Source: Methylibium rhizosphaerae
GTDB lineage: Bacteria > Pseudomonadota > Gammaproteobacteria > Burkholderiales > Burkholderiaceae_C
Direction: 5' to 3'
DNA length: 64,000 nucleotides
NCBI RefSeq assembly: GCF_006386545.1
Contig: NZ_SWAR01000002.1
Span: 186,001 to 250,000 of the forward strand
Shown here: one piece after another, positions 53,620-62,577 of the stretch
Layout of the letters: every line of letters starts with the position of its first letter
How positions within the stretch are numbered: position 1 is the stretch's first letter
Notes under the pieces: generated by a model
Seen by the model: only the letters and a program-made list of their open reading frames with translations
Databases searched by the model: none
What the model was told of the DNA's origin: nothing
Program-made: the position numbers and the translations under genes

Positions 53620-54441
53620 ATGGCCACCAAGATCATCGTCGTGACCTCCGGCAAGGGAGGCGTCGGCAAGACGACCACCAGCGCGAGCTTCGCGTCAGGC
53701 CTGGCCCTGGCCGGCCACAAGACCGCCGTGATCGACTTCGACGTCGGCCTGCGCAACCTCGACCTCATCATGGGTTGCGAGCGGCGCGTGGTGTACGACC
53801 TCATCAACGTGATCCACAACGAGGCCAACCTCAACCAGGCGCTCATCAAGGACAAGCAGTGCGAGAACCTGTTCGTGCTGGCGGCCTCGCAGACGCGCGA
53901 CAAGGAAGCGCTGACGCAGGACGGCGTGGAGCGGGTGCTCAAGGACCTGGCCGACATGGGCTTCGAGTACATCGTGTGCGACTCGCCCGCCGGCATCGAG
54001 ACCGGCGCCCTGATGGCGATGCACTACGCCGACGAAGCCCTGGTGGTCACCAACCCCGAGGTTTCGTCGGTGCGCGATTCCGACCGCATCCTCGGCATCC
54101 TGGCCTCCAAGACCAGGCGGGCCATCGAAGGCAAGGAGCCGATCAGGGAGCACCTGCTGATCACCCGCTACAACCCCAACCGCGTGCAGGGCGGGCAGAT
54201 GCTGTCGCTCACCGACATCCAGGAGATCCTGCGCATCCCGCTCATCGGCGTGATCCCCGAGTCCGAGACGGTGCTCGACGCGTCGAACCAGGGCATCCCG
54301 GCCATCCACATGAAGGGCACCGAAGTGTCGGAGGCCTACAAGGACGTGGTCGGCCGCTTCCTCGGCGAAGACAAGCCGATGCGCTTCACCGACGCGGTGA
54401 AGCCCGGCTTCTTCAAGCGCGTGTTCGGCGGCGGGAGGTAA
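53620..54441 (+). CDS. minD: Septum site-determining ATPase MinD
   Basis: 273-residue ParA-type ATPase that recruits MinC and oscillates with MinE. Deviant Walker A is SGKGGVGKTT (residues 10-19); DFDVGLRNLDLIMGCERRVV and the Walker B region YIVCDSPAGIETGALMAMHY are as in E. coli. The C-terminal membrane-targeting amphipathic helix is PGFFKRVFGGGR. GAAAGGA precedes the ATG. Six bases separate it from minE. Confidence 0.98.
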   Translation: MATKIIVVTSGKGGVGKTTTSASFASGLALAGHKTAVIDFDVGLRNLDLIMGCERRVVYDLINVIHNEANLNQALIKDKQCENLFVLAASQTRDKEALTQDGVERVLKDLADMGFEYIVCDSPAGIETGALMAMHYADEALVVTNPEVSSVRDSDRILGILASKTRRAIEGKEPIREHLLITRYNPNRVQGGQMLSLTDIQEILRIPLIGVIPESETVLDASNQGIPAIHMKGTEVSEAYKDVVGRFLGEDKPMRFTDAVKPGFFKRVFGGGR

Positions 54442-54447
54442 GCACCC

Positions 54448-54714
54448 ATGTCCTTCCTGTCCCGTTTGCTGGGCGAGAAGAAGCCCACCGCGACCGTCGC
54501 GAAGGAGCGGCTGCAGATCATCCTGGCGCACGAGCGCTCCGGCCGCGGCGGCGCACGCCCCAACTATCTGCCCGACCTGCAGCGCGAGCTCGTCGCGGTG
54601 ATCTCGAAATACGTGTCGATCAAGCCCGACGACATCAAGGTGAACCTGGAGCGCCAGGACCATCTCGACGTGCTCGAAGTGAAGATCGAACTGCCGGAAA
54701 CGCCGGCGAAGTGA
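54448..54714 (+). CDS. minE: Cell division topological specificity factor MinE
   Basis: 88-residue protein. The N-terminal membrane/anti-MinC part is [20 protein letters not shown], the MinD-contact segment [13 protein letters not shown], and the C-terminal dimer domain [20 protein letters not shown]. It stimulates MinD ATPase and drives pole-to-pole oscillation so that division occurs mid-cell. Last min gene, followed after 13 bases by rdgC. Confidence 0.97.
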   Translation: MSFLSRLLGEKKPTATVAKERLQIILAHERSGRGGARPNYLPDLQRELVAVISKYVSIKPDDIKVNLERQDHLDVLEVKIELPETPAK

Positions 54715-54727
54715 CCTGGTTGCGACG

Positions 54728-55723
54728 ATGTTCAAGAACATCCTGATCTATCGCATCACGCAGTGGCAGCCGCCGCCGCTGAGCGAAATCGAAGGCCGCC
54801 TCGACGGCTCCCGCTTCATCGAATGCGGCGCCTCGCAGATGGAGTCCTCCGGCTGGGTGGAGCCGCGCGGCGAGAAGCACGGCGCCCTGGTCGAAACCAT
54901 CGGCGGGCAGACGGTGCTCAAGCTGTGCGTGGAGCGCAAGGCGGTGCCCGCCTCGGCGGTGAAGGCCGAGCTGGAGACGCGGCTCGACAAGGTGGAGCAG
55001 GACACCGGCCGCCGCCCCAAGGGCAAGCGCGCGAAGGAGCTCAAGGAAGAGATCGTCCATGAGCTGCTGCCGCGCGCCTTCCCGAAGCGCGGCACCACCT
55101 ACGTGTGGCTCGCCCCCAAGCCGCAGCTGGTGATCGTGGGCGCCGCGAGCCTCAAGAAGGCCGACGGCATCGTGAGCCAGCTGGTCGAGCTGCTGGGCGG
55201 CGGCATCATGCTGGCGCCGCTGCAGACCCAGGTGTCGCCCGCCGCCGCGATGTCGGAGTGGCTGTCGTCGCAGGAGGCGCCTGCCGGCTTCTCGATCGAC
55301 CGCGAATGCGAGCTCAAGCAACCCGACAGCGAAAAGGCCACGGTGAAATACCTGCGCCACACGCTCGAGATGGACGAGGTGGGCGAGCACATCAAGCAGG
55401 GCAAGCTGCCCACGCAGCTCGCAATGACCTGGTCGGGCCGGGTGTCCTTCGTGCTGACCGAAACGCTGGCGGTCAAGAAGATCAAGCTGCTGGACGTGGT
55501 GCTCGAAGGCGCGGGGTCCGACGGCAAGCCCGAAGACAACGGCTTCGATGCCGACGTGGCGCTCACCACCGGTGAGCTGGGGCAGATGATCCCGGACCTG
55601 ATTGCCGCGCTGGGCGGGGAGCAGGAGCCCGGGCAGCCGCCCGTGGCGCCCCAGGGCGAGCCGGCGGCCCAGGCCGCAGGCTCGACGACCCCGCCGTGGG
55701 AGTCGGAGCCGGTGGCCGCCTGA
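54728..55723 (+). CDS. rdgC: Recombination-associated protein RdgC
   Basis: 331-residue ring-forming DNA-binding protein that modulates RecA. Recognised from FKNILIYRITQWQPPPLSEI, ESSGWVEPRGEKHGALVETI, the Lys-rich LDKVEQDTGRRPKGKRAKEL and VSFVLTETLAVKKIKLLDVV. The C-terminal ~45 residues are Gln/Pro/Ala-rich and not in E. coli RdgC (303 residues). 13 bases after minE, so it may be read from the min transcript. Nucleoid-associated. Confidence 0.96.
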   Translation: MFKNILIYRITQWQPPPLSEIEGRLDGSRFIECGASQMESSGWVEPRGEKHGALVETIGGQTVLKLCVERKAVPASAVKAELETRLDKVEQDTGRRPKGKRAKELKEEIVHELLPRAFPKRGTTYVWLAPKPQLVIVGAASLKKADGIVSQLVELLGGGIMLAPLQTQVSPAAAMSEWLSSQEAPAGFSIDRECELKQPDSEKATVKYLRHTLEMDEVGEHIKQGKLPTQLAMTWSGRVSFVLTETLAVKKIKLLDVVLEGAGSDGKPEDNGFDADVALTTGELGQMIPDLIAALGGEQEPGQPPVAPQGEPAAQAAGSTTPPWESEPVAA

Positions 55724-55724
55724 G

Positions 55725-55740
55725 GCGGCCTTCTTGCCGC
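55725..55740. terminator. Small hairpin at the rdgC 3' end
   Basis: GCGGC-CTTCTT-GCCGC immediately follows the rdgC stop, in front of the convergent 93-residue gene. A five-pair stem, so a weak candidate terminator. Confidence 0.3.
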
Positions 55741-55744
55741 GCCG

Positions 55745-56026
55745 TCAGCGGCGGCGAACGGCGAAGTAGCCGCCGTCGAGGTCGAGCAGGGTGGCGGCGA
55801 GCCAGCCATGGCCGCCGACGTACACCCGTTCGACCCCGGTGGAGCGGCAGCGCACCGACACCAGCGGCGCGCTGGTGGCCAGCACGCCCGCCAGCGCGTC
55901 GGAGCGGTCTTCCTCGATATCGAAGTCGCCGGCGTTGTAGCCGCGCGAGCGGGCGAACCGGTCGAACAGCTGGCGTTGCGGCGAGCGCGGCGTGGCGCGG
56001 CGGCAGGGCATGGCGGGGTCGAACAT
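55745..56026 (-). CDS. Hypothetical protein downstream of the tad locus
   Basis: 93 residues: a basic N-terminus (MFDPAMPCRRATPRSPQRQL), an acidic middle (GYNAGDFDIEEDRSDALAGV) and a beta-rich end (VYVGGHGWLAATLLDLDGGY). No motif, span or signal recognised. ATG 56026 has only a weak AAGAGA upstream; the open frame continues to 56143 without better support. A hairpin at 56101-56127 separates it from tadD, so it is probably not part of the tad operon. Confidence 0.55.
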   Translation of the reverse strand: MFDPAMPCRRATPRSPQRQLFDRFARSRGYNAGDFDIEEDRSDALAGVLATSAPLVSVRCRSTGVERVYVGGHGWLAATLLDLDGGYFAVRRR

Positions 56027-56100
56027 GGCTTGTCTCTTGTCTGGAATGCCGGGATTGTTCGCGCCCGGCCGCGGCGGCGCCATCCCGTCGATGAGGGCCA

Positions 56101-56127
56101 CCGAAGGGGGGAGGTTTCCCCCGTCGG
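56101..56127 (-). terminator. Probable terminator of the tad operon
   Basis: Stem CCGA.GGGGG / CCCCC.TCGG with one mismatch and a 7-base loop, 13 bases after the tadD stop on the minus strand. No U-tract, but position and stability suit the end of the operon. Confidence 0.5.
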
Positions 56128-56139
56128 AGGGCCGCAGGG

Positions 56140-57114
56140 TCAACGCGGCGTGGCGTGGTTCACGGCCAGCGCCACCTGTTCGCGCAGGTCGTGCCCCAGC
56201 ACCACCCGCACGTCGCTGCGCGAGGGCCCGGCGGGCTGCTCGGCCAGCGCCGCCGGCAGCGGCATGCGGCTGGCGATCTCCTGCGCTTCGGCGGCGAAGC
56301 CGCTGCGGTAGTACACCACCGTGGCCGGCTCGGCATAGGGCAAGAGGTTGGTCAGGCGGGCACGCGAGCCCAGGCCGCGCTGCTGCAGCCAGCCGCTCAC
56401 CCAGGCCGCCATGCCGGTGATCCCGTTGCCGTTGGCGATCTCCACCCGCAGGCCCTGCAGCCGCGCCGGCTGGGGCAACGGCGGCGGCGCCTCGGGCTCG
56501 GCCGCCACCGCGGCTTCGCGCACCACCTGCAGCGGCGCAATGGTCGGTTCGGTCTGCACCTGGGTCGCGGCAGGGGCCGCCGGGGTGGCCGGTGCCGCGT
56601 CAACGACGGCCGCAGGCGCAGCGGCGGCAATGGCCGGCTCGACGGCAGGCGCCACCCGCTGCAGGTTGGCCCGCGCCATCGCATGGGCCGGGTCGAGCAG
56701 CACCGCGGTGCGCAGCGGGTCGCGGGCCTCGTCGTCGCGGCCGGCCAGGATCAGCGCATAGCCCAGGTTGTTGTGCAGCCGGGCGCGTTGCGGCGCCAGG
56801 GCGACGGCCTGCCGCAGCACCGCCACCGCCTCTTCGTGATGCCCCTGTCCCGCCAGCGCGACGCCCAGCGCATCGAGCACGTCGACGTCGCCGGGCGCCT
56901 GCGCGGCGGCGCGGCGCCAGGCCTGCAGCGCGTCGGACCAGCGGCGCTCGCCTTCGTATTGCCGGGCCAGCGCCGCATAGCCCGGCGCCATGCCGGGGGC
57001 GGCGTGCGAGACGCGGTAGTTCGGCTCGACTCGCCAGGCCTCGGGCGCGGGGCCTGCACAGCCGGCCAGGGCCAGGGCAATGGCGGTGAGGGCCAGGGTT
57101 CGGGAATCAAACAT
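56140..57114 (-). CDS. tadD: TPR lipoprotein TadD with C-terminal LytR_C-like domain
   Basis: 324 residues. Signal peptide with lipobox: LTAIALALAGC (Cys near residue 19). TPR repeats cover about residues 45-170 (ALQAWRRAAAQAPGDVDVLD, ALGVALAGQGHHEEAVAVLR, LHNNLGYALILAGRDDEARD). A Pro/Ala-rich linker follows, and the last ~100 residues (RLQGLRVEIANGNGITGMAA to the end, with PATVVYYRSGFAAEAQEIAS) match the LytR_C domain pattern. ATG 57114 has GGAGG upstream; ATG 57150 overlaps the tadC stop (ATGA) and would extend the signal. Probably an outer-membrane assembly factor for Flp pili. Confidence 0.88.
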   Translation of the reverse strand: MFDSRTLALTAIALALAGCAGPAPEAWRVEPNYRVSHAAPGMAPGYAALARQYEGERRWSDALQAWRRAAAQAPGDVDVLDALGVALAGQGHHEEAVAVLRQAVALAPQRARLHNNLGYALILAGRDDEARDPLRTAVLLDPAHAMARANLQRVAPAVEPAIAAAAPAAVVDAAPATPAAPAATQVQTEPTIAPLQVVREAAVAAEPEAPPPLPQPARLQGLRVEIANGNGITGMAAWVSGWLQQRGLGSRARLTNLLPYAEPATVVYYRSGFAAEAQEIASRMPLPAALAEQPAGPSRSDVRVVLGHDLREQVALAVNHATPR

Positions 57115-57146
57115 GGCAGCGCCTCCAACAACGACGGGCAAGGGGT

Positions 57147-58088
57147 TCATCGACCGGCCATGGTGGGCAGCAGCACGCGGTAGATCTGGATCATCGCGGG
57201 CCCCATCAGCACGACCATCAGCGAAGGGAAGATGCAGAAGATCAGCGGGAACAGCAGCTTCAGCGCGATCTTGGCGGCCGCCTCCTCCGCCTTCTGGCGG
57301 CGGCGGGTGCGCAGCATCTCGGCATGCACCCGCAGCGAGGCGGCGATGCTGGTGCCGAAGCGTTCGGCCTGGCTGATCATCGCGACGAACCCGTCCACCT
57401 CCTCCACGCCGGTGCGGATGGCGAGGTTGCGCAAGGCGCGCTCGCGGTCGGCACCGGCGCGCAGCTCCAGGTTCACCAGCCGCAGCTCCTCGGCCAGCGC
57501 CGGGCTCTTGAGCTGCAGGTCGTCGGCCACCCGCAGCATGGCCGCCTCGGTGCCCAGTCCTGCCTCGACGCACACCGTCATGAGGTCCAGCGCATCGGGG
57601 AAGCTCTCGAAGATCTCGCGCTGGCGCACGAACACCAGCCGCGACAGCACTGCGTTGGGCCCGTAGTAGCCCACCGCCGCCAGGCCCAGCATGGCCATCA
57701 GCAGGCCGTTGCCCTTGAGCGGCGAGCCGGCCACCGTGAGCAGCGCGAAGCCGGCCATCGGCAGGCCGAGCGTGAGCACCGTCTTGATGCCGAAGAAGGC
57801 CGGCGCCGCCGCCGAGCTGCGGATGCCCGCATGCAGGAAGCGCAGGCGGATGCTCGACTTCTCGAAGCCCTCCTCGGGCATGGACAGCCGGCTCACCGGG
57901 CGGGTGAACTCGGCCAGCACGGTGAGCCAGCGGTCCAGGCTCGCCGGCTTGTGCGCCGGGCCCTCGCCGGCCAGCAGGTCGAGCCGGCGGCGCGCGGCGC
58001 TCGGCCGCAAGAGCGCCGAGGCGCCGAGCACGCCGGCCACCACCACCACGAAGACCAGCGCCAGGATCGCGATCTGCACGGGACTCAT
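57147..58088 (-). CDS. tadC: Tad secretion platform protein TadC
   Basis: 313-residue inner-membrane protein of the GspF/TadC family: an N-terminal span, a second pair of spans (FGIKTVLTLGLPMAGFALLT; LMAMLGLAAVGYYGPNAVLS), the cytoplasmic T2SSF domain (FPDALDLMTVCVEAGLGTEA and FVAMISQAERFGTSIAASLR) and a last span (LLFPLIFCIFPSLMVVLMGP). The ATG at 58088 keeps a 6-base space after GAGGAG; ATG 58094 would abut it. Works with TadB as the platform through which TadA powers pilus assembly. Confidence 0.93.
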   Translation of the reverse strand: MSPVQIAILALVFVVVVAGVLGASALLRPSAARRRLDLLAGEGPAHKPASLDRWLTVLAEFTRPVSRLSMPEEGFEKSSIRLRFLHAGIRSSAAAPAFFGIKTVLTLGLPMAGFALLTVAGSPLKGNGLLMAMLGLAAVGYYGPNAVLSRLVFVRQREIFESFPDALDLMTVCVEAGLGTEAAMLRVADDLQLKSPALAEELRLVNLELRAGADRERALRNLAIRTGVEEVDGFVAMISQAERFGTSIAASLRVHAEMLRTRRRQKAEEAAAKIALKLLFPLIFCIFPSLMVVLMGPAMIQIYRVLLPTMAGR

Positions 58089-58119
58089 GTTCATCTCCTC
58101 TTCAGGCGGGGGGTGGGCG

Positions 58120-59088
58120 TCACACGCGGATGCGGATGATCTGGCGCATCCACAGGATGCCCACCACCATCATGAGCAGCGCGATGCCCACGATGCGCAG
58201 GCCGGCCGGGTCGGTCCACAGCACCGCCATGAACTTCGGGTTCACCAGGTTCACCACCAGCGCCACCACGAAGGGCAGCGCGGTGAGGATCACGGCCGAC
58301 AGGCGCCCCTCGGCCGACAGCGTGCGGATCTCGCCCAACAGCTTCAGGCGCTGGCGCACGATGGAGGCGATCTTGTCCAGCAGTTCGGCGAGGTTGCCGC
58401 CCGACTCGCGCTGGATCATCACCGCCACCACGAAGTAGCTCACGTCGGGCAGCGGCACGCGCTCGGCCAGGTGGGCCAGCGCCTCGTTCGCCGGCACGCC
58501 GTAGTTCATCTCGTCGAACAGGATGCGGAAGTCGCGCCCCAGCGGCTCGGCCATCTCGTCGCCGACCATCTTCACCGCCGTCGGGAAGGCATGGCCGGCG
58601 CGCATGGCACGGCCCATGAGGTCGAGCGCCTCGGGGAACTGGCGTTCGATGCGCTCGATGCGTTCGGCTCGCCGCCTGGCCACCCGCCACCAGGGCAGCA
58701 GGGCCAGCACGAGGCCGAGCACCGCGCCGAAGACCGGCGGCTTGCCCAGCAGCACCGGCAGCAGCATCCCGCCCGTGGCCAGGATGCCCGACAGCAGCAT
58801 CAGCTCCACCGGCGAGACCGCCATCGCCGAGGCGCTCACGAAGCGCTGCAGCTTCTGGCCGGCCGTGGCGCGGCCGAGCCATTCGTTCAGGCGCGGCAGG
58901 CGCGAGGGCTCGACGCTGCGCTCGATGCTGGCCTGCGTGTGCATCTCGCCCGACAACGCGGCCAGGCGGGACGCGATGCGCCGGGCCTCGGCGCTGTTGT
59001 GCGAGGACCAGAGGTTGTAGAGGCCTTCGCAGAGCAGCACCACGGCCAGGAAGGCCACCACCGCGAACAGCACGAATGAGAGGTCCAT
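58120..59088 (-). CDS. tadB: Tad secretion platform protein TadB
   Basis: 322-residue inner-membrane protein, paralogue of TadC. Spans at the N-terminus ([20 protein letters not shown]), around residue 95-135, and the C-terminus ([20 protein letters not shown]). T2SSF domain: [20 protein letters not shown] and [20 protein letters not shown]. 31 bases before tadC and 13 after tadA. Forms the inner-membrane platform of the Flp pilus machine. Confidence 0.94.
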   Translation of the reverse strand: MDLSFVLFAVVAFLAVVLLCEGLYNLWSSHNSAEARRIASRLAALSGEMHTQASIERSVEPSRLPRLNEWLGRATAGQKLQRFVSASAMAVSPVELMLLSGILATGGMLLPVLLGKPPVFGAVLGLVLALLPWWRVARRRAERIERIERQFPEALDLMGRAMRAGHAFPTAVKMVGDEMAEPLGRDFRILFDEMNYGVPANEALAHLAERVPLPDVSYFVVAVMIQRESGGNLAELLDKIASIVRQRLKLLGEIRTLSAEGRLSAVILTALPFVVALVVNLVNPKFMAVLWTDPAGLRIVGIALLMMVVGILWMRQIIRIRV

Positions 59089-59101
59089 GGCGGCCTCCTG
59101 C

Positions 59102-60454
59102 TCAGACCACGCGCCGCACCGGCGCGAACAGGGTTTCGGGCAGCGAGATGCCGCGGGTCACCAGCCGCTCCCAGAAGCGCGGTCGCACCCCGGTGGCGCT
59201 GAAGTGGCCTTCCACCGCGCCGTTGGCCGCCACGCCGGTCTGCTTGAAGGCGAAGATCTCCTGCATGGTGAGCGTGTCGCCTTCCATGCCGGTGATCTCC
59301 TGGATGCTGGTCAGCTTGCGGGTGCCGTCGGACAGGCGGTTGGCCTGGATCACCACGCCGATGGCCGAGGCGATCTGCGCACGGGCGGCGCGCGCCGGCA
59401 GGTCCACGCCGGCCATCGCGATCATGCTTTCGAGCCGCGCCAGCGCGTCGCGCGGCGTGTTGGCATGCACCGTGGTCATGGAGCCTTCATGGCCGGTGTT
59501 CATGGCCTGCAGCATGTCCAGCGCCTCGGGGCCGCGCGTCTCGCCGAGGATGATGCGGTCGGGCCGCATGCGCAGCGCGTTGCGCACCAGCGCACGCTGC
59601 GTCACCTCGCCGCGGCCTTCGATGTTGGGCGGGCGGGTCTCGAGCCGCACCACGTGCGGCTGCTGCAGCTGCAGCTCGGCGGCGTCCTCGATGGTGACCA
59701 CGCGCTCGGCCGCCGGGATGTAGCCCGACAGGATGTTGAGCAGCGTGGTCTTGCCCGAGCCGGTGCCCCCCGAGATGAGGATGTTGACCTTGGCCTCGGA
59801 CAGCGCGCCGATGAACTGGGCCATCTCGGCCGACATCGAGCGGAACTCGACCAGGTTGTCGATCTGCAGCGGCACCGCGGAAAACCGCCGGATCGACAGG
59901 ATGGGCCCGTCGATGGCCAGCGGCGGGATGATCGCGTTCACGCGGGAGCCGTCGGGCAGCCGGGCATCGACCATGGGGCTGGACTCGTCGACCCGGCGGC
60001 CCATGCGCGAGACGATCTTGTCGATGATCTTGAGCAGGTGCGCGTCGTCGATGAAGGTGATGTCGGTGAGCTCCAGCCGGCCCTTGCGCTCGACGTAGAT
60101 CTGCTGGTGGGTGTTGACCAGGATGTCAGACACCGTGGGGTCGGCGAGCAGCGGCTCCAGCGGCCCGAAGCCCAGCATCTCGTACTGGATGTCGCGCACC
60201 AGGTTGCGCCGCTCGCCGGCGTTGAGCACCAGATTCTCTTCGGCCAGCAGCCGCTCCACCATCTGGCGCAGCTCCTCCTTGAGCGAGTCCTGAGAGAGGC
60301 TTTCCATCGCCTCCAGGTCGAGCCGCCCGAGCAGCAGCTGGTGCATGCGCGCCTTGGTCTCCTGGTAGGCGCGCGTGGGCAGTCCGGCGGGCTCGAGTGC
60401 CGGCTCCGCGGCGGTGAACCCCTGGGCGGCACCCAGTCTTTCGCGCAGGCTCAT
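59102..60454 (-). CDS. tadA: Pilus assembly ATPase TadA (CpaF family)
   Basis: 450-residue secretion ATPase. Walker [19 protein letters not shown], Asp box [20 protein letters not shown], Walker B region [20 protein letters not shown] and His box [20 protein letters not shown] are all present. The N-terminal helical domain ([20 protein letters not shown]) is of CpaF type. AAAGGGA precedes ATG 60454. Cytoplasmic motor for Flp pilus extension (and retraction, in CpaF-type systems). Confidence 0.96.
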   Translation of the reverse strand: MSLRERLGAAQGFTAAEPALEPAGLPTRAYQETKARMHQLLLGRLDLEAMESLSQDSLKEELRQMVERLLAEENLVLNAGERRNLVRDIQYEMLGFGPLEPLLADPTVSDILVNTHQQIYVERKGRLELTDITFIDDAHLLKIIDKIVSRMGRRVDESSPMVDARLPDGSRVNAIIPPLAIDGPILSIRRFSAVPLQIDNLVEFRSMSAEMAQFIGALSEAKVNILISGGTGSGKTTLLNILSGYIPAAERVVTIEDAAELQLQQPHVVRLETRPPNIEGRGEVTQRALVRNALRMRPDRIILGETRGPEALDMLQAMNTGHEGSMTTVHANTPRDALARLESMIAMAGVDLPARAARAQIASAIGVVIQANRLSDGTRKLTSIQEITGMEGDTLTMQEIFAFKQTGVAANGAVEGHFSATGVRPRFWERLVTRGISLPETLFAPVRRVV

Positions 60455-60482
60455 GGTTCTGTCCCTTTCTGGCTTCGGTTGT

Positions 60483-61652
60483 TCAATGGGTCGCGCGGAA
60501 CAGGCCGGTGAGCCACTTGCCGCGCTGCGGCTGCGCGGCGCCGGGCGCAATGGCCTCGGCCAGCTCGCGCAGGGCGCGGGCGATGGCGCTGCCGGGCGCG
60601 ATGCTGTCCACCGGCACGCCCTGGTTGACCGAGGCGGCCACCACCTCGTACTGGTTGGGCAGCGTGAGCACCTGCCTGAGGCCGAGCGTCTTCTGCAGGT
60701 CCTCGAGCGTGAGCTGGCCGCCCTTCTGGTAGCGGTTGACGATCCACTGGATCTTGTCCTCGGGGTAGTCGAGCGAGCGGAACACGTCACGCAGCCGCTT
60801 GCCGTCGCGGATGAACGGCAGCGTGAGCTGCAGCACGGCGAACACCCGGTCGGCCAGGTCCAGCGCCTGCAGCGACACCGCACTCAGCGAACGGCCGGCG
60901 TCGATGACGACGAAGTCGAACATGCCCTGCGCCATGTGCACGATGGCCTCCACATGCGCGGGCGTCACGTCGGCCGCATGCGCCGGGTCGTCCGGCGCGG
61001 CCAGCACCCACAGGCCGGGCGCCACCTGGTTCATCGCCGAGCGCAGCAGGTCGGCATCGAGGCGGGCGATGTTGTGCGCCACGTCGGCCACGTTGCTCAC
61101 CGGCCGCTCGCTGCTCACGAACAGCGCCGCATCGCCGAACTGCAGGTTCATGTCGATGAGGGCGACGCGGCGTTGCCCGCCGTCGGCCAGCATGTGGGCC
61201 AGGTTGGCCGCCGCGAAGGTGGCGCCGCTGCCCCCCTTGCACGAGACGAAGGCGAAGACGCGGCCGGGCTCGTGCGCGCCCGCCTGCACCGGCGCGCGCT
61301 TGCGCAGCTGGCGGCGCAGCGCGGCCAGCACCGCTTCGGCGGATGCAGGGGCCGGCAAGACCTCGCGCACGCCCACGCGCATGGCGCGCATCAGGAACTC
61401 GGGGCTGAGCTCGTTGCCCACCAGCACGTAGTCCACCTCGGGATGCGCCGCCGCCAGCCGCTCGAGGGCCTCGAAGTCCTGCGGCGTCATGGTCTCGGCC
61501 ACCACCATGTCGGGGCGGCTGCCGTTGACCAGCACGTTCACGTCGCGCAGCGGCCGCACGATCGGGTGAGCCTGCAGCGCCGGCTCGGCGGAGAGGGCCG
61601 ACATCCAGGCCTCGGCATGGCGTGCGTCGGGGGTGATGAGCTTGATCTTCAT
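60483..61652 (-). CDS. tadZ: Pilus assembly protein TadZ/CpaE (ParA-like with atypical receiver)
   Basis: 389 residues. An N-terminal response-regulator-like domain (approximately 1-125; [20 protein letters not shown]) is followed by a MinD/ParA-type ATPase domain with deviant Walker [21 protein letters not shown] and Walker B-like [20 protein letters not shown]. TadZ localises the pilus machine to the pole. 28 bases before tadA, 20 after the TadE-like gene. Cytoplasmic, membrane-associated. Confidence 0.92.
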   Translation of the reverse strand: MKIKLITPDARHAEAWMSALSAEPALQAHPIVRPLRDVNVLVNGSRPDMVVAETMTPQDFEALERLAAAHPEVDYVLVGNELSPEFLMRAMRVGVREVLPAPASAEAVLAALRRQLRKRAPVQAGAHEPGRVFAFVSCKGGSGATFAAANLAHMLADGGQRRVALIDMNLQFGDAALFVSSERPVSNVADVAHNIARLDADLLRSAMNQVAPGLWVLAAPDDPAHAADVTPAHVEAIVHMAQGMFDFVVIDAGRSLSAVSLQALDLADRVFAVLQLTLPFIRDGKRLRDVFRSLDYPEDKIQWIVNRYQKGGQLTLEDLQKTLGLRQVLTLPNQYEVVAASVNQGVPVDSIAPGSAIARALRELAEAIAPGAAQPQRGKWLTGLFRATH

Positions 61653-61672
61653 GGCGGCTCTTTCAAAGGGCA

Positions 61673-62119
61673 TCACAGGGCGCAGGCGGGGTTGCCCGCG
61701 CTCTGCATGAATTCCTTGGGCAAGGTGGTCTGGAACTGCGGGATCGGCACCGACAGGGCCGCGAAGGGGATGATGGGCTGGTGCGTGTAGCCGGCCAGCG
61801 TGACGCGCACCGACTTGCAGGTCGACGGGGTGCACGAATTCACCGGCTGGCCCGAGTTGAGGTAGTCGATCGTGATGTGCGAGTTGTCGAGCGCGGCGAG
61901 CATCTGGCGCATGCGCGCCTTGATGACCGGGTCGTCCTTGTCGCACACCACCGCGAGCCGCGCGCCCAGCCGGGTGGCTTCGCCGGCGGCGTTCCAGGTC
62001 CACAGCAGGCGGGCCATTTCCATGGCGCCCAGCAGCACCATGAAGAACAGCGCGCCGACGATGGCGAACTCGACCGCGGCGACGCCGCGCTGCGACTTCC
62101 TGCAGGCAGTGGGATTCAT
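61673..62119 (-). CDS. TadE-like minor pseudopilin
   Basis: 148 residues. N-terminus SQRGVAAVEFAIVGALFFMV is the TadE pattern (Gly, then a Glu-containing hydrophobic helix) processed by the TadV peptidase; ARLLWTWNAAGEATRLGARL follows, the typical conserved region. Four cysteines occur in the C-terminal half (CTPSTCKS and the final ACAL), suggesting disulphides. It overlaps the next TadE-like gene by 4 bases (ATGA). Confidence 0.88.
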   Translation of the reverse strand: MNPTACRKSQRGVAAVEFAIVGALFFMVLLGAMEMARLLWTWNAAGEATRLGARLAVVCDKDDPVIKARMRQMLAALDNSHITIDYLNSGQPVNSCTPSTCKSVRVTLAGYTHQPIIPFAALSVPIPQFQTTLPKEFMQSAGNPACAL

Positions 62120-62577
62120 AGGTGCGACCTCATCGTGACGCTGATCGCGCCAAAGTCGAGCGTGGCGGGCGCCACGTAGGTGACGACCGAGTTGTGCTGG
62201 TAGCCGACGATGCGCACCGTCACCAGGTTGATGGTGCCGGTGCCGGTGCTGATGGTGTGCCCGGCCGGGTCGCTGGCGGCGTCGTCGATCACCACCATCG
62301 AGGCGTCGAGGCCCGCTGCGAGCAGCGGCCCGGTGCCTTCGACGTTGCCGTACAGCACCAGGTTGCGCGCATCGCCCTTCGGGTTGGGGTTGGTGGGCAC
62401 CACCGTGGTGAGGTGGCGCGCCGCATCGCGCACGGCCTTGTCCAGCGTGTTGTAGGTGTAGATCGCGCGGCCGTATTCGGTGACGCCCAGCGCCACCATC
62501 AGCATGGGCACGAGGGTGATGGCCAGTTCGACCGCGGCCACGCCGCGCGAACGTTGCGAAAGCGGCTTGCGCTTCAT
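62116..62577 (-). CDS. Second TadE/TadF-like minor pseudopilin
   Basis: 153 residues. N-terminus SQRSRGVAAVELAITLVPML, GVTEYGRAIYTYNTLDKAVR and DAARHLTTVV match TadE-like proteins. The rest is a beta-rich periplasmic region ending VTMRSHL. Related to, but clearly different from, the neighbouring TadE-like protein; it may be the TadF counterpart. Overlaps tadG and the other TadE-like gene by 4 bases each. Confidence 0.88.
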   Translation of the reverse strand: MKRKPLSQRSRGVAAVELAITLVPMLMVALGVTEYGRAIYTYNTLDKAVRDAARHLTTVVPTNPNPKGDARNLVLYGNVEGTGPLLAAGLDASMVVIDDAASDPAGHTISTGTGTINLVTVRIVGYQHNSVVTYVAPATLDFGAISVTMRSHL

